A DNA stretch of 64,000 nt from Arbacia lixula (GCA_963669155.1 OZ022577.1:13130715-13194714), one strand, 5' to 3'; shown: positions 1 through 13,353, counted from the stretch's first letter. Translations and numbers: made by a program. Notes: generated from the letters alone by a model not told the origin.

Positions 1-771
1 GAGATTATCCTTTTAAGGTCACTATAATCCAAAGGGTGTCCTCTTGAAATAAGTAGCAAAGTTCCCCCACAGAAAAAATAGATTGTTGATTGATTGTAAA
101 AGCATTATTTACCTACTGTGAAGTGGCTCTTATTGGTGCCAACATTTGTGCTCTGTGGTACTATTTGTAGAGAGCCCAGCCCTCTGGGTTTACCCCCATG
201 GATGAGTAATAAATGAGCTCTGTTCTTTTCAGACAGATTGCTGTATATGAACAGTAGCTGACAGATCTGATAATCCGTTTGTAAATGGCTAACATAGATT
301 ATGCGAGGCATCTTTTGTATACGGAGAGAGACAGATTGTATTGTATGACTGAAAGCATCTGCGAAGAATACCACCAGTTATAAAAAAAGTAGGTTATTTC
401 CGTAGTTAAGATTATTTGCCAAAACCTTTTGTGAAAAATAATGCCCTCCTGCTGCAGGCAGTCTGATTTTTACACAGAGTTGTCGCAACAGTGAATCTAG
501 ACCAGACAATCAACTTTTTGACTGGATAACGACAAGATATTTGTCACAGGCCAAACGTATGATTGTTCAAGCTTATAAACGTATTTCCTTTAAAACGCAG
601 CTACATAAAAGCTGTAAAATCTATTTTGATTGATATAATATCCATTATTAGATACGGTATAGCCACTGTTCTTTCATGCCAGGGGGGGGGGGGGGGGGAT
701 TGAGGTTGGCATCCTAATTCTTGCCGGAGATATCAAACTGATGCTGAGGAGAAGGAGGTGTACAGGATGTA

Positions 772-993
772 CACTCCAGCTCAAAGGAATTGGCATAGGG
801 AAAGGGAAAGGGAAGGAGCCACAGTTTTAAACCGTGGTATATTTTGTCCAGTTCAGCATGAAACACGATGCTTTAGCCTAAAATGCATCATGTTTCATAC
901 TGAACTGGACAAAATATACTGCTGTTTAAAACTGCGGCTCCCTCCCTTTCTTCCCTTTCCCTTTCCCTAAGCCAATTCTTTTGAGCTGTAGTG
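772..993 (+). mobile_element. foldback MITE, TA target (Tc1/mariner-like), full-length copy
   Basis: A 222-bp near-perfect hairpin. The left arm starts CACTCCAGCTCAAAGGAATT and the right arm ends with its complement, ...GAGCTGTAGTG. It is flanked by TA on both sides (770-771 and 994-995), the target duplication of the Tc1/mariner group. Arms carry GGGAAA repeats, then TTTTAAACCG and a centre around GCCTAAAATGCAT. Copies at 18082 and 33511 define the family. No ORF for a transposase. Confidence 0.88.
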
Positions 994-1628
994 TACATGT
1001 AGCAACCAATTGTGCTTTTTGTCCCCCAACCATATCTTCTCTAAGGTCTGTCTCTGTATGTGTATTCTGACAGGTTAACAAATAGCTCCAACTTTGAAGG
1101 ATGGAGGGGGGGGGGGGGGGGGAGGGGGTGAACCTTCAAAACCATTCCCCTTGCTTTACCATTGTATGTACGATTAACACATTTTGTTCTCATGGTAATC
1201 TGACCAAATGCATATACTTCACCTTATCAAAATACATCAAACATATTTATATTATTATATATTGTACCCTTCCCTCCCCTCACAGCCTCATGCTGATTTG
1301 TTTTTTAACTAAGAAATAGGGTGGTCTATTGTTCTGCATGATGCCCCCGTTTGCTAAGGCTCTCGACCCCCTGCCTTGCCGCTGATATTGATCTTGTCCC
1401 TTCTAGGTGTAAGGACAGAAGTTAAAGGGTAACCTCTGAGGTTCAGAGCCAATTAAACTAGCCTCTGTGTTGTTACAGATGAAATAGGGTTGCTTGTGCA
1501 GTACAGCAGCAGGATCAGTTTTCAATTTCCATCTGGATTTTTGCTCCCAAATGGGTCACATATTGCGAGTTGTGACTAAGGAAGAATATGTTGAAGGGTT
1601 AACATCTTGATTAAAAAAAGGATATTAA

Positions 1629-1859
1629 TTAACCCATTCTTTACTAAGCTGGCTTTTTTCCACTCAGATACCAAGCAGCAGGACTCCCATACAATCTGCT
1701 GCTTGGACAATAGACGACAGGCTAGGAATAAACTTAAAATTCCTTATCGGATGCTATAAAGCCACACCCCTGGTTACTGGCAGTTCAATGGCAAATTTGA
1801 CATCCTAACTTGACAAGGGTTCATGAAGCATGAAAATTTTACCTTGAACATTGGGTTAA
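1629..1859 (+). mobile_element. TTAA MITE (piggyBac-like termini), copy 1
   Basis: 231 bp bounded by TTAA (1629-1632 and 1856-1859) with inverted termini CCCA.../...TGGG, the form expected for piggyBac-group elements. The interior shares TTTTTTCCACTCAGATAC, CAATCTGCT and AAGCCACACCCCTGGTTACT with copies at 13915 and 33483. No coding capacity. Confidence 0.82.
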
Positions 1860-2122
1860 GTTCTCATAATTAAAGGTATGTCATTGCTGATGATTTTAAA
1901 TGTTTGGAGCATTGGTAAATTATGATTTTTTTCATATTATTCATATATCCATTAAAAAAGTTTATAGTTAAAGTTTCTCTTCTACCCTTGATACAAACTA
2001 ATGTGATATTGTTATCACAGGTTGTTTTCATATTATAACTACCGATGACAACCTGAAAGTTTGCCTGATAAAAGAACAACTATGCAATTTGTGTTTGTAG
2101 TCCAGCATCGGGCTGTGTCTAA

Positions 2123-3145
2123 TAGGCCTGAGTCGAATCGATTATTAAGCCGGTGTTCGATCGAAGAAGTCGAACTCCGATTTCGTTTTGATGAATTCGA
2201 TGCATCGACGAAATTACCAAATTGACTAGAAAACACAAAATCTTTTGTTTGATAGTCCTGTTATACACAATTTATCTTCATATTTTCACAATTTTAATTT
2301 GCTTACTTGGTTCCTACTCTCTTTTGTGAGTTTTGCAGGTAACGCATCAAGAGAATGAACAGGTCGCTCGATGATCAAGCAGCTACTACATACTACTTGG
2401 ATTTGATTCGTTCACTACTAGCAGCGCAACGCCACAACAAACAATTGTCCATAGACTTTGTACAACGGATAGCATCGTGTGTTGTGAAAACCCGGAAATA
2501 CAGTGGCAATCGTGCGTAAGGCTCATTTGCATACACGCTGCCGACGTACAGACTAATAGAGCGTCTCCGTACAGCGATTCGGAGACCACTGATTGGTGCA
2601 TCGCGTAGATCACGTCATAACCATGTGGTCGCCAAAACAGTGATACAATATCCAGTCACGTTGTCCGAAACCCGGAAGCGATTTTTCGACGCATTAGGGT
2701 TACGAAAAAAAAAAATCGCAACCCGGAAGCTGATTGACTTTCTGCCCGTTGCAATAGACTCTCCAGATTCCAACCTACATACATGTATACGATGCCATAT
2801 TGACGCTAATTTGTAAGATTTTGACGGAAAAACAAGAAGTAATCGAAATTCGCTTACATGTGCAGTATCGGTGAGAAAATAGATTCTCCGAGGTTACCTA
2901 TCATAATTCATATAAAATATAGGAAAGTGAAATTCTAGGTCAATTTTGGTACGAGGTGATAGAGAATTTCATGCTTGTTTATGTGGGGAAATGGAAGGAT
3001 TGCACTGCGTATGCTTACTATATTTTCATTCATAAATTGGCTCTTGGCAGTGGCTGGGTGACGTCATGTATCGATGCATCGATGTTCGATCGGCGCAAAG
3101 CCATCGAACACCGGTTTCTGAAAAAATCGATATGACTCAGGCTTA
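2123..3145 (+). mobile_element. non-autonomous hAT-type element, 1,023 bp with 8-bp TSD
   Basis: An 8-bp direct repeat GTGTCTAA flanks the element exactly (2115-2122 and 3146-3153). Terminal inverted repeats start TAGGCCTGAGTC at left and, reading inward from the right, TAAGCCTGAGTC. They continue imperfectly with AATCGAT and CCGGTGTTCGATCG. An 8-bp duplication with short termini of this form is typical of hAT transposons. The interior is CpG-richer than the flanks (ACCCGGAAGC twice) but has no transposase ORF; its ORFs are under 80 codons. Confidence 0.86.
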
Positions 3146-4874
3146 GTGTCTAATCAACTGATTTGTGCACCCCAGATTGAGACATGCTCAAATGCCAGGC
3201 TGACGTAGACAGACGTTTGCAGAGAATGTGCACATTATACCCGTTGGTTAACTCTTCTTTTGTAAACTTTGCCCTTGACACATTTGATGTTTGGACTTTG
3301 AGCTGTGGCATTTTGGCACCCAAACAAGCATAAGTCTTAAACCAAATATTGCATGATATATAAATAGGAAAAATGCCCTTTGATGTATGTGACACAGATA
3401 GTTTCTGTACACATCATTAAAAGTCATTAATGTGCTTACCTGTCTGAGTTGTCTGAGTTGGCACAGGTTTAGAGCTTGCAGATGATTACAGATACCATCT
3501 GAAGTCTCTGTTGTACAGTACTCCAATGACTTCCCTGTAGAAGCTTGGAATGATGTCTCATTCAACTCCTTCATAAATATGAATTTAATCCTCAAAACGT
3601 AATAAAGAGTTGGTAATGTATGTTCTGGAAAGGCCCACATGTTGTAAAGTCCTGTTAATGTGTGCTTGATTCAATATTGATCGTTTTATATAGTGTTCTC
3701 AATGGATGTCAATTGGACACGAAGTAAATTATATTGAGATCTATTCATTCAAAACGGCTAGTTCATGTGCACACCCTGCATGTTACTTTTAAAAGAAGTA
3801 TACCATTTGGTCTACACTAATTTCCATGTCCTCTACAAGTGCAACCTCATATTCAGTGAAAGATTCTTGGTTAGAGGTAGTGGTTTATGATTAGGATAAG
3901 GTTTAGAGTTAGGGTTGAGGCATAACTGGTTTTAGTTGCATTTATTTTATCATAAAGAGTAGCAGTCATTTGATGGTTTTACTTAGACGAAACAAGGAGA
4001 AGACAAATTGGCTGTAAAGTCTGTCAGAACATCTAACCTACATATTCTGGTCTGCAAATTTTGATTCCAGAGCAGTATGAATTTCAAGGGCACTGAACGA
4101 TAGAGTAAATATTTGTCTGGGTAAAACATGATTCTGCTATAGAGTATGGCAGCAGTGTAGATACACAGCATTGCTATTATTCCACTGGGTCTGCGCTCTG
4201 CTGGGAAAAGGTAAATGCCTGATTTACAAAGTTATATTTGTGAAGTATTGAAAAAAGTGACAAATCTGTTTTTGCAGGTGGGTATTTCTTTTTGAAGTTC
4301 AGCGCTTGTGACGTGACGTAGTTTGTGGTATATGAAGACTTTATTGATATGTTTCAATGCTCAGTGACAGCAACTATTTTGACATTTGAAATTATTTCTT
4401 GTAATCAATGTCATGAAAAAAAAACAAGTTTACAACCTCAAGGATAAAATGATATCAGCAATTGGGAGGTATTGATGAATAATGCATAGTTATGTTTGAA
4501 TGGATAAAAACAAATTGTTCAAAGTTTTTGTGAAAAATGTTGCTGTATTGTGGCATAATTCACCACAAATTGCAGGTAAATGTAAAACCTTGGGAATTCA
4601 CAAAGCTGTTAAGTAAATAAATATGACACTGTAGTATAATTAGAAATCATGCTGGGTCTTCTATATAACTTGTGAAGTCTTGCTCATCATGATTCTTTCT
4701 TAAAGGTCAAAACATTACTTGGAGGTGAAAGATTCCATTCAGATCCTGAGGCAAACATTCTTGTTTGGACGTGAACTTCAGGGAATGTGCTCTTTGGTTG
4801 TAAAATAACATTATGTATGATGTTCTAAACGGCAGTTTATTTTCTCTGTAAAATGAGTTTGTCACTCTCACAGT

Positions 4875-4912
4875 GGGGGGGGGGGGGGGGGGGGGGGGAA
4901 GGGGGGGGGGGG
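4875..4912 (+). repeat. long G run (24 G, AA, 12 G)
   Basis: Homopolymer runs able to form G-quadruplexes. Similar runs lie at about 680-698, 1107-1122 and 57833-57842, and C runs at 7347-7360 and 51495-51507. Confidence 0.9.
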
Positions 4913-5485
4913 TGATCAATGTACTTTTTGTATGCATAGGCTTGTGTACAGACATTCAATTGATATTCATTCCATATTTGTTAGACCATTAATGAGGTAT
5001 TTTTAGAGGCATGTGCACAAAATATGTTTCTGTTGTTTAGGAATTTTAGAAATATGTAGGTAGCATATTGCATTAGTTGTTGATTGATGCTATGACAAAA
5101 TATGAGGAATGTAACCACCATGGGAGCTGAAGTGTGTCAAATATGATTTACTTGATCCACTTTAGGCATGCATTCTATAATTGCTGTCCCCAAAGCAAGC
5201 TGCATTGAAATGGCAACCTCACAGCATGAATGTTAACATTGTTTTTTGTGTGTTTTTAAAAATTGTAATGTGTCTCCCCTTCCCTTGGTGCTAGTTAGAT
5301 ATGTAAGGAATGTTTAAGTAATCTGCTCCACAGTCTTTTCTACAATGTATAAACTCAGATGGATTACAATGTATTGCTTAATTATACACGCTGTTGGACA
5401 TGCAATTTCTCCAGTTGTTAACACAACTGGATTTCTTTACAGCATGAATCAAATTAAACTTTGTTTATTCTTCTAATTTGAACAG

Positions 5486-5556
5486 ATACAATGGCTGTTA
5501 CCCAGTCCCTCATCATGTTGGTATTCCTCTGCATAGGAGCAAGCCAAGCAAATCAG
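5486..5556 (+). CDS. ADAMTSL: ADAMTS-like protein, coding exon 1 (signal peptide)
   Basis: This exon carries the start codon (5491) and 22 codons of a secreted protein. The peptide MAVTQSLIMLVFLCIGASQA is a textbook signal peptide: hydrophobic core LIMLVFLCIGA at residues 7-17 and a small-residue cleavage site S-Q-A at 18-20, leaving N-Q. A pyrimidine-rich acceptor ends in AG at 5485, only five bases before the ATG, so an untranslated exon must lie further upstream. The donor is GTAAGT at 5557. The exon ends in phase 0, which matches the exon at 21795. The ORF reading on past 5556 is intron. It is assigned to the ADAMTS-like gene because frame, phase and domain order fit (family members start with a signal peptide and a short linker before the first TSP1 repeat). 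That link is inference without transcript data; the alternative is a signal-peptide exon of an unrelated gene. Confidence 0.78.
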
Positions 5557-6363
5557 GTAAGTACTGACCTTGTAAAAGATAAAGACATCTATTACCTGGG
5601 ATGGAGGTGTAAATGGTGTAAAATTCTCTCTAAACCTCACCTAAAACAGGTAAATCTCCTGATAAATGTAACAATAGAAACATTTTCATATTTATATTTT
5701 TAAATCAAATGAAACTCTTACAAGGGATATTTGGGAATAAAGTCTAGACACTTATGTGTTTCTTTAACTACGTTAAATTTGGTGCTAAATACTTGGCATG
5801 ATATGAGACCATTCTGATAAAGCAATTTTACAAGCAGGTGTGCTAAAATATGACTGACAACACATGAGATGAATTGACCCATTTAACCCTGAGGTTTAAT
5901 GGGATTGTTGCTGTGTTGTATTGAGTCTATTGATGAAGTTGTTTGTCTGAACAGTAATTTCATTTAAATATTTTAACTGTAAATGCACTTGGTTTACTGC
6001 AGTACAGCTTGAATGAGTAGACACAAATTAAGAAATGTGTCTTAAGCTTTCTGTCTGTGTTGCTTTTTTCTTTCCTTTTGCTTGGATGCTTTCTTCTCCC
6101 TAACCCACTGTACATCTGAATTAATTTGAAGTTTGAATATCCCAACTTTCAATGTCATCTCCAATCTGCATTCAGCCATGCATGCAACTAGACTTACATG
6201 TAGGCTCAGCCAGGGATCATAAAATTCCTGAAAAAAAATAAAAGGACCCAACGTTCTTTGAGAAATCTATTCAAATTGAGTTCAAATACATTTTTTCCAT
6301 ATTCATTTTCTACCCTCTTCTGCTGTCAGAATGAGAGAAAAAAGTCATAGGAATGTCGCTAGC

Positions 6364-6891
6364 TTAAAGACAGCCAGTCCCTTTTTCAGATCACCACAAA
6401 ACCATCGAAACATTGGCAAAACATATAGAGAAGTGTAAGCAAGCTCTATATTCACAATTTGAAACTGATACGTAGTGTAAAATTCAAATAATGCACGTAA
6501 ACAACGTCTGATTAATAGTCTGTACCTCAGGCTCTTAGCAGTTTGTGTTGAAGTATCTGCTTTATTGATTAGTGTGTTTATTAAATTATAAAATGCATTA
6601 TGAAAAACATTGTTCTATGGAAGGAATCATCTCCAAAATTTGGTAGTTACTCATAAAATTAGGATTTCACACACGCATAATAACCACATAGATACTGGAA
6701 CAAAGACTAATACTTTTTCCGTGGTACGAAAAAAGTCGGTTTGAAATTTAACGGCTGAAATTTTTTACATATACAGAAAGCTGTAACATGCTATATTCTT
6801 AGAAATGGTCTGGAATCACACTTTGTTCAATTTACGATCGTGATAGACGATTTCAAATTTTAAGCTTGCAAAAGGGACGGACAATCTTTAA
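6364..6891 (+). mobile_element. 528-bp TTAA element, family A copy 1
   Basis: Bounded by TTAA on both sides, with imperfect inverted ends TTAAAGACAGCCAGTCCCTT and (inward) TTAAAGATTGTCCGTCCCTT. It is nearly identical in length and sequence to 43036-43564 and to the complement of 41441-41968. The interior holds a short hairpin around TTTTTCCGTGGTACGAAAAA. No ORF. Confidence 0.87.
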
Positions 6892-8957
6892 TACCACTGG
6901 CAGACTGAATTTGAATGAGAAGCTTTATTATTTCCAATACAATTGTCGGAACAATTTTTGATGTTTGGTTCAATTATTTTTGTTGACAAATACTTATTCT
7001 CAATGTTTATGAGGTAGTTTACACCTTAACTACATTTTGTGAAACATTGCATAAACCACAAGAACAGCACTACCAGTTTATAAAACATTAAACTAAACAG
7101 TGACATATTCTCTGACATACATATTAACTCTGTATAATTATTGACTCTCAGTGTCAGTTTCTTTTTCACATCAATGGCATCTACCCTGAAGACATTCAAC
7201 GAGCTCTAAGCATTGTAGCCACTCTCACGATAACTAGCATTTATTGTAAGTTCTGTTGTTGAAGTACGACAGGTATTCAATAATAAGTTACTGTCCTACA
7301 AATACATAAATGTCAAATGAAATGACTGTAGGTCTGTATTGATACACCCCCCCCCCCCCCATAAAAAAAAAAAGAATTAAATTTTAGCCATGGCACAAAG
7401 TTGCATTTAGTTCTTTTCTTTGTCCACCTCTTCATCTCACTAAATTTGATCCTGAAGCAGTCAGTCAGAACTGGGATAGAGTTTTTCTTGTTTGATCATG
7501 TTCCAATCTAATAGTACCAGCAATAATGGCTTCCTGGCCCACCCAATTAACTAGATTGAAATGCCTTATCCTCCTATTCCTTTTGTGCAAATTTCCCCAA
7601 CTTTTTCTTGTAAAGTGCATACAATTTAGAAAGTCCAAGTAGTGGAAAATTTGTGGTTGTTAGTTATAGAATTCAGGTTTAGTTTGGCCCGAGGGAGGGG
7701 GCTTTGTTAGATTGAGTGTGTAATTGAATTCACTTTTTAAATTCAGAGTGTTCTATACTAAGGTTATTGATTGATTCATCTTTGGGTTTAGAGAGATTAA
7801 GGCTAATCCACAAGATCACTTGATATTTCTGAATGAGGCTCAAGAGGATGTGTAAAGGTTTAATGAATCTGAAAGGAGACGGTCCTTACAACACCCACTC
7901 TACCCCAGACAAAATGTTGTTCCGTGATTTAAAAGAAAGGGTTTACCATTGGAGCCAATTTTTGATTGTGGATGCTTACTGTGGGTTGCTCTGTTTGACA
8001 AGAGCCCTGAACTGCAATATTTTCCAAAAGTTTGCAGCCCTAATCACTTATTCAAATCCACATAAATACATTCCCTCCCATTATTTGATATTTACTCTAA
8101 CATACCAGCTGCTCCTACAATCGCTATTTTTCACAGCAGTGTTGTTTGTATTTTTCACAACCCCTCTTGAGTTTGTTAATAAGCTGAAAGAATTATTGAA
8201 GAGTCAAAGTCCATGTACGCATATGTTAAAAAAGATTTTCATTTTGTCAGAACAAAATGAACTTTCATAGCATCTTAAACATGTTAAGATTAAGTGTAAC
8301 AAAGAATGTTGAGTACAACAATGTCAAAATTTCATGTTGAAAGAACATGTAGATCTATATAAAAAAGGAAATAAAAGAAGAATTATTTCAGGTCTTGTCA
8401 TTACAGGGTCTGATGGCGATGAAAAGTGAAATCATGATTGACAGCTTGATATCCTTTCAAGAATGGCATGTCTTATGCATGACAAACCTGAAAGAAAAGG
8501 CATAGAGAGAATGAGAGAATATTACCCGAAGAATGGAGCACTCTGCCAACATTATTTTTTTTTACTGATTTGTCTGCTTTTAATCCTCTGAACTCGCTAT
8601 CAGAGTTTAATTCCACTCTTAAGTCCTTAAACATTTGGATAGTAATGGAATTTAAGGCCAAATTCAGGTAACTGTAAGAAGAAATAATGGGAGTGTTTAC
8701 CAAGTGAGATTGGATTGACTGACATGATGGGTGGAATGAACCTTGAGTGGAGTGGAACGTCAAATAAGAATGCACCATATTTGCTCATTCTTGATGGTGG
8801 AGGAGCTGAAAATACTAAAGTTTAAGAGATTTGGCCCAGACTTGACATGTCACAGTGTGAATATAACTTGAGAAATTCTTCATGTCTTCTGTCTATTTGT
8901 TGTTGCATCCATTGGAAAATTGGGCAAACTTAGCAATCCAATCTTATTGAGGTTACC

Positions 8958-9342
8958 TTAAAGACAGGGCGTCCAATTTGCAAATGTCATGAAAATCGGC
9001 AACATACCCGAAAAATAATGTGTGTGAAATCTCACAGTCATAGCCTCACAAACCTTTTCAGGAAAAATGAAACATTTTTGATGTTTACGTTACTACGGGC
9101 ATGCTCCAATTGAACGCATGCACTGCGGTGCTAACTATAGCGCACAGCGGTCTCTGGTCTCGAGGCTATAGGTTTCGGACGAACCAGCCCCAAACCTCCT
9201 CAAAATCTAGGGATCATTTAGTTTGCACTTAAAGTCAGTTTCTTATTCTCTTGTTCCAAGGGAAGTTGTAATACAGTACCATCTTTCATTTTCTGTGGCT
9301 CTTACATTTTTTTTACCTTTTAAAGGGACACCCTGTCTTTAA
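8958..9342 (+). mobile_element. 385-bp TTAA element with AGACAGGGYGTCC termini
   Basis: TTAAAGACAGGGCGTCC at left and GGGACACCCTGTCTTTAA at right form inverted ends around a 385-bp body, each ending in TTAA. The ends resemble family A (AGACAG) but the interior does not. The middle is CpG-rich (CACTGCGGTGCTAACTATAG) compared with the surrounding intron. No ORF. Confidence 0.8.
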
Positions 9343-12057
9343 GTGTACATTGGCCATGCTTCGACTTGCAGACACTTTTTGATATATTTTATGCTATAAA
9401 GAAGAGAAATTCAAAGATATTTAGATGTCCAAAGAAATTCTTGTTTTTAAATTGCAAACTGATTTACAGTATGAAATTATACGATGAATTCATAAATTGT
9501 CTTCTCTTAGTGTGTAAATGTTGTTGCATTTAATAAGCTTTGTTTCCAATTTCAACAGTTGTTGCAGTTGCTGCTGTAAAACTTTTAATGTGATTACAGA
9601 CCCACTTTGATACTTGTGTGTAAAGTTTTTGCTCTTTCAGCTTGTCAACTGATTTTGACTGTCATTACCAGGGTGACTCCCTATTAGATCACCATTGAAT
9701 GGGTTACTCATTAGCTGTGGCTCAATTGTCAGATGGTCAAAAGCTATTGTTATAAGTGTAAGCCATTGACTTGGTGATTTAGCCCTCATTGTGGTCTGGT
9801 CTTGTTATCAAATCAATACTTAATGTCCCTGGCCTTGGGGTAAAATGCTCCAGTCACTGTCAGAGTATTTTGACAAGTGTACCTAGTAACTTGATGCAAA
9901 TTTTTAAGTCCACCCCTTCATATGTTTGGTCCATAAACTTAGAGTTATGTGTGATAGTTTTTGTCAGAAAGAGATGAATAAAGCATTGATGTGTGCAGTT
10001 GTGCTAGTTAAGTTTTATTTTCCCCCAGTAACAGTAGTCTGTGTAATTAATTTGCTGTTATTTTCTGCCGCTTACATGGAGTGTACTTAAACCTGTAATA
10101 TGGATTCTAATCATTCATGTTCGGTGCATGTCATTTGAAGGCAGTTGTGAAATAACCATGTCCAATACAATTTCTTAATTAGTGCTCTGCCCTCTAGAAA
10201 AGATTGGTGTACTTGTCCCCTTTTATGAAAGTGATTTTGCTCATGCACTGTTTTCACTTACCATGTAACCCTTTCTGATAAGTTGAGGGGTGATTGACTG
10301 CTCCTTGAAGGAATGTGTGTATCATGAGGGTTGAAGGCCGAGTCGAATTCTCATCTTTCTTTGAGACACTTCATTAATTTTAAGATTAAGATTAAGGTAA
10401 GAAAAGTGCGAGAATGGATACTTACATAAATACAATAGGATCGGATTAGAGGTATTAGAAGAGCTGTTTTTCGGGATATAAAAGAATTAGAGAAAAGCAT
10501 GACTTAACTGTCTTGGGTAGGTGCATGTGTGTATAAGATGTTATGAAACATTACCCCTGGCAAAACAAACTTACTGCTAAGATATTTTTGTTTCCATCAA
10601 ACCAAAGATATTGTCTCTCTTCACCAACATCTCAGGTAACTATTATCTTTCCCCTTCTTTCCACCTTTTCCCTTCCACACTTCCTCTTGTCAAATAAAAT
10701 ACTTCACTGTACCTTCTGTACCACTCAATCTGGTTTTTATGGAGAAGGTGCAGTTTAATTTGTCTCCCTGCCTTGGGCAGTAGCAAATGACTACCAGCTG
10801 CCCTCATCCAGATGATCAGACCCAAATTTGAGGATTATAACTTCAATATGCTCCCTTGTAAGCCATGGGTAAGAGCAGAATTTAAGGAGGGGGAGGTTTT
10901 CTGAGATTGCCAATGATTTGTTGGGCAAGTAATTGTGAATTTTTAAAATTAGTTTGCTGACTGTAATATTTCCTCATGATGTGTACTGTGCAAACACCTT
11001 GATCGATGCAAGGTCCCTGGATGCTGTTTTGATTTTGAAAATATTTAATATTTAAATCTTATATAGTCTTAATAGTTAGTCAATTTATTTTCCTCTTAGA
11101 CAAATAGAATTTTGTCAGTGTACAATAGTGATATTTCTATTTGACAGTAAATTTACTCTTTTGTTATTCAGTCAATCTTGACAAAAGCTGTCTTTACCAC
11201 CCATACCACACAAGTATTTGTACCCTATTAGTTACTGTACCATCAAAGTGATCACTATTTAGTTAACCTTTGCTGAACTAACGTGGACAGTATATTGAAC
11301 TGTGACCAGATTAAAAATGGATAAGCTTACTGATCAGGGAACCAGGAATGTTAATGCCTTACAGTTGGATACTGTCACCTTGAAGTGATTGACTATTCAT
11401 AGCTTTTCAGCTGCAACTTGATATAAAAGAAATATTGTTGCGTTGGTTCTGAATAGCACCATGTCTTCAACTTCCACATAGATATGGCACCAAATATGCA
11501 GTTCTCAGTGACGTGTGTATGTGTTTCACCTTCATGACCATTAAAAAAAAGATAATTTGAGAAGGGTAACCTTCAACTCTGTCCACAGGAGGTTTGAGAA
11601 AACCAGAACAGACAGATGTATTGCTTTGACTGCTTGATCCAGATGTAAAACCAAAAAGTTGATTGTTTTTGTGATTAATTTCTTCAGTGATGGAAGAAAA
11701 GTTTGAAGATGAAAATTACCTTACGGATCCACATGAAGCCCCACTCTCTCTCATTTCATCCTTCTTTCATCCAATCCCTTTCATAAGTTAAATGGGAATA
11801 TTTCTACATAATCTGAATAAAGATAGGAAAAGCAAGAAAAAGTCTAAACATGTATGATGTACAGTACATGGCTTCATGCATTATTGCAATTGGAACAAAG
11901 ACAAGGATGCTATTAAGTTATTAAAAAATCTAATGTAATTGGCAAAACTCCTCCCCTGATTTGTAGACAAGTTAATCACATATCACATATAAAATTTCTT
12001 GGAAGGTATTAACCTGTATGAACATGTGGTTCACACTTTATTGTGGATGAAACATGT

Positions 12058-12287
12058 TAGCTTGGCTTCCAGGCTGTTGAATATTTATTTGTAGTCACAG
12101 TAATACAGTTATAGTTGGGCCTAGTACTTCCAAGAATACTTGTCCTTCTCTTGTGATGTTTGATGAGTCATAGAAGAATGAGGGAGCACTTAGTCTACCT
12201 GACCAGACCTGTCTTGTAACATATCCCTATACCTGTGATAGTAGAGATTGGTATTTATAATTATCCAATAGCCTGGAAGCCAGGCTA
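12058..12287 (+). mobile_element. AGCCTGG-family MITE, copy 1
   Basis: 230 bp with inverted ends TAGCTTGGCTTCCAGGCTGT and CAATAGCCTGGAAGCCAGGCTA. The ends are themselves palindromic. Interior CTTAGTCTACC..CCAGACC is shared with copies at 23656 and 59621. Confidence 0.78.
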
Positions 12288-12880
12288 GGAGCAGGCACAG
12301 GAAAAGAGTGGTAAATGTCATGCCCTGTGACAAGGTCCATAGGCTTCTTGCTGCTTTCGTAATTGTTTAATATAATAATTCAATAATTGGGATCTCCTAT
12401 TACCGAAGCCCTGCATCGTAGGAAATGATGCGGGTCTGCTGGTCCAGTGCAGAAGTTTATGTTCACTTTTTAACTCTTTCTGTGTTCCAGTTGGTCAAAA
12501 ATCGGAAAGTGATTGTACATCACATATTTACTTACTGAACTGAACTGTTTATCTTCATTGTTTTTGCTTGAGAGGCACCATGACATGGTCGATACTGATG
12601 TATAAAATTCTCCCCATTTGCACCACTTGTCAAATTATTTCTTGGTGATCATTCTGTATACTGCTAAGGTGACATATCCAAAATAATTTGTTTTATAATA
12701 GTACCCTAATTCTGCATTTCTTACTTCAATATGATACAAACATGTTCCAGGAAGATATATACAGTTTTTGGTTTGTTGGGTAGACCTCCTGTAACTTGAA
12801 GTATCTTTTCCACCACCATTTGTACTTAAACCAAGCAACAATTATAAATCAAAGATTGACTCAAATTATGCTAAACCTTT

Positions 12881-13041
12881 AGAGTATAGAGACTATAGGC
12901 CTATATGGGAAGCATTTGATGGCTAACCTTTGTATATTAGAGTATAGAGACTATAGGCCTATATGGGAAGCATTTGATGGCTAACCTTTGTATATTAGAG
13001 TATAGAGACTATAGGCCTATATGGGAAGCAATTGATGGCTA
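12881..13041 (+). repeat. 58-bp tandem repeat, 2.8 copies
   Basis: The unit starting AGAGTATAGAGACTATAGGC recurs at 12881, 12939 and 12997 with near-perfect identity. The third copy is cut after GCAATTGATGGCTA. The high identity implies recent duplication. Confidence 0.93.
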
Positions 13042-13148
13042 TGGGAAGCGGAATTGACACGTAGTATACAGCAAGTTAAAAAGCAAAATTGGTGCATTCA
13101 TAAATTAAGTGTCAGCTCTGTTTTCTACGTTAAGGCTTAACATTAGGT

Positions 13149-13353
13149 AAGCCTGGCTTTCAGAGAGTTAGATGTTCATAATCAAAACTATCAGCAGTAC
13201 ATTTGGGTCTGGTACTAAGAAGACTAATCTTTCTTTTCTACTGGTCTTTCTCTCAAACTGGAGAGGAACTAGAGAGCTATTATTCTTCTGTAGGCAGACC
13301 TATTCATCGTAGAGTTTGGATTATAAATCTCCAACAGCCTGTGCATGAGGCTA
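13149..13353 (+). mobile_element. AGCCTGG-family MITE, copy 2 (diverged)
   Basis: Starts AAGCCTGGCTTTCAGAGAGT and ends CCAACAGCCTGTGCATGAGGCTA. Interior GACTAATCTTTC and GGCAGACC fit the family. More diverged than the other copies. Confidence 0.68.

Larger units (their letters stand above)
1..5485 (+). other. 5' flank or 5'UTR intron of the ADAMTSL gene
   Basis: Non-coding sequence upstream of the start-codon exon. The acceptor at 5485 shows that the 3' part at least is intronic, but no 5'UTR exon, TATA box or initiator can be picked out with confidence. Identified content: foldback MITE at 772, TTAA MITE at 1629, hAT-type element at 2123 and G runs at about 680, 1107 and 4875. I recognise nothing in roughly 3.2-4.8 kb. 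The ORFs at 3248-3640 and 7833-8270 show no family features and look like chance ORFs. Confidence 0.6.

Noticed and set aside
3248..3640. 130-codon minus-strand ORF
   Set aside because: No recognisable motif; it overlaps anonymous AT-rich DNA.
7833..8270. 145-codon + strand ORF
   Set aside because: No signal peptide, domain motif or splice context; the length is compatible with chance in 64 kb.
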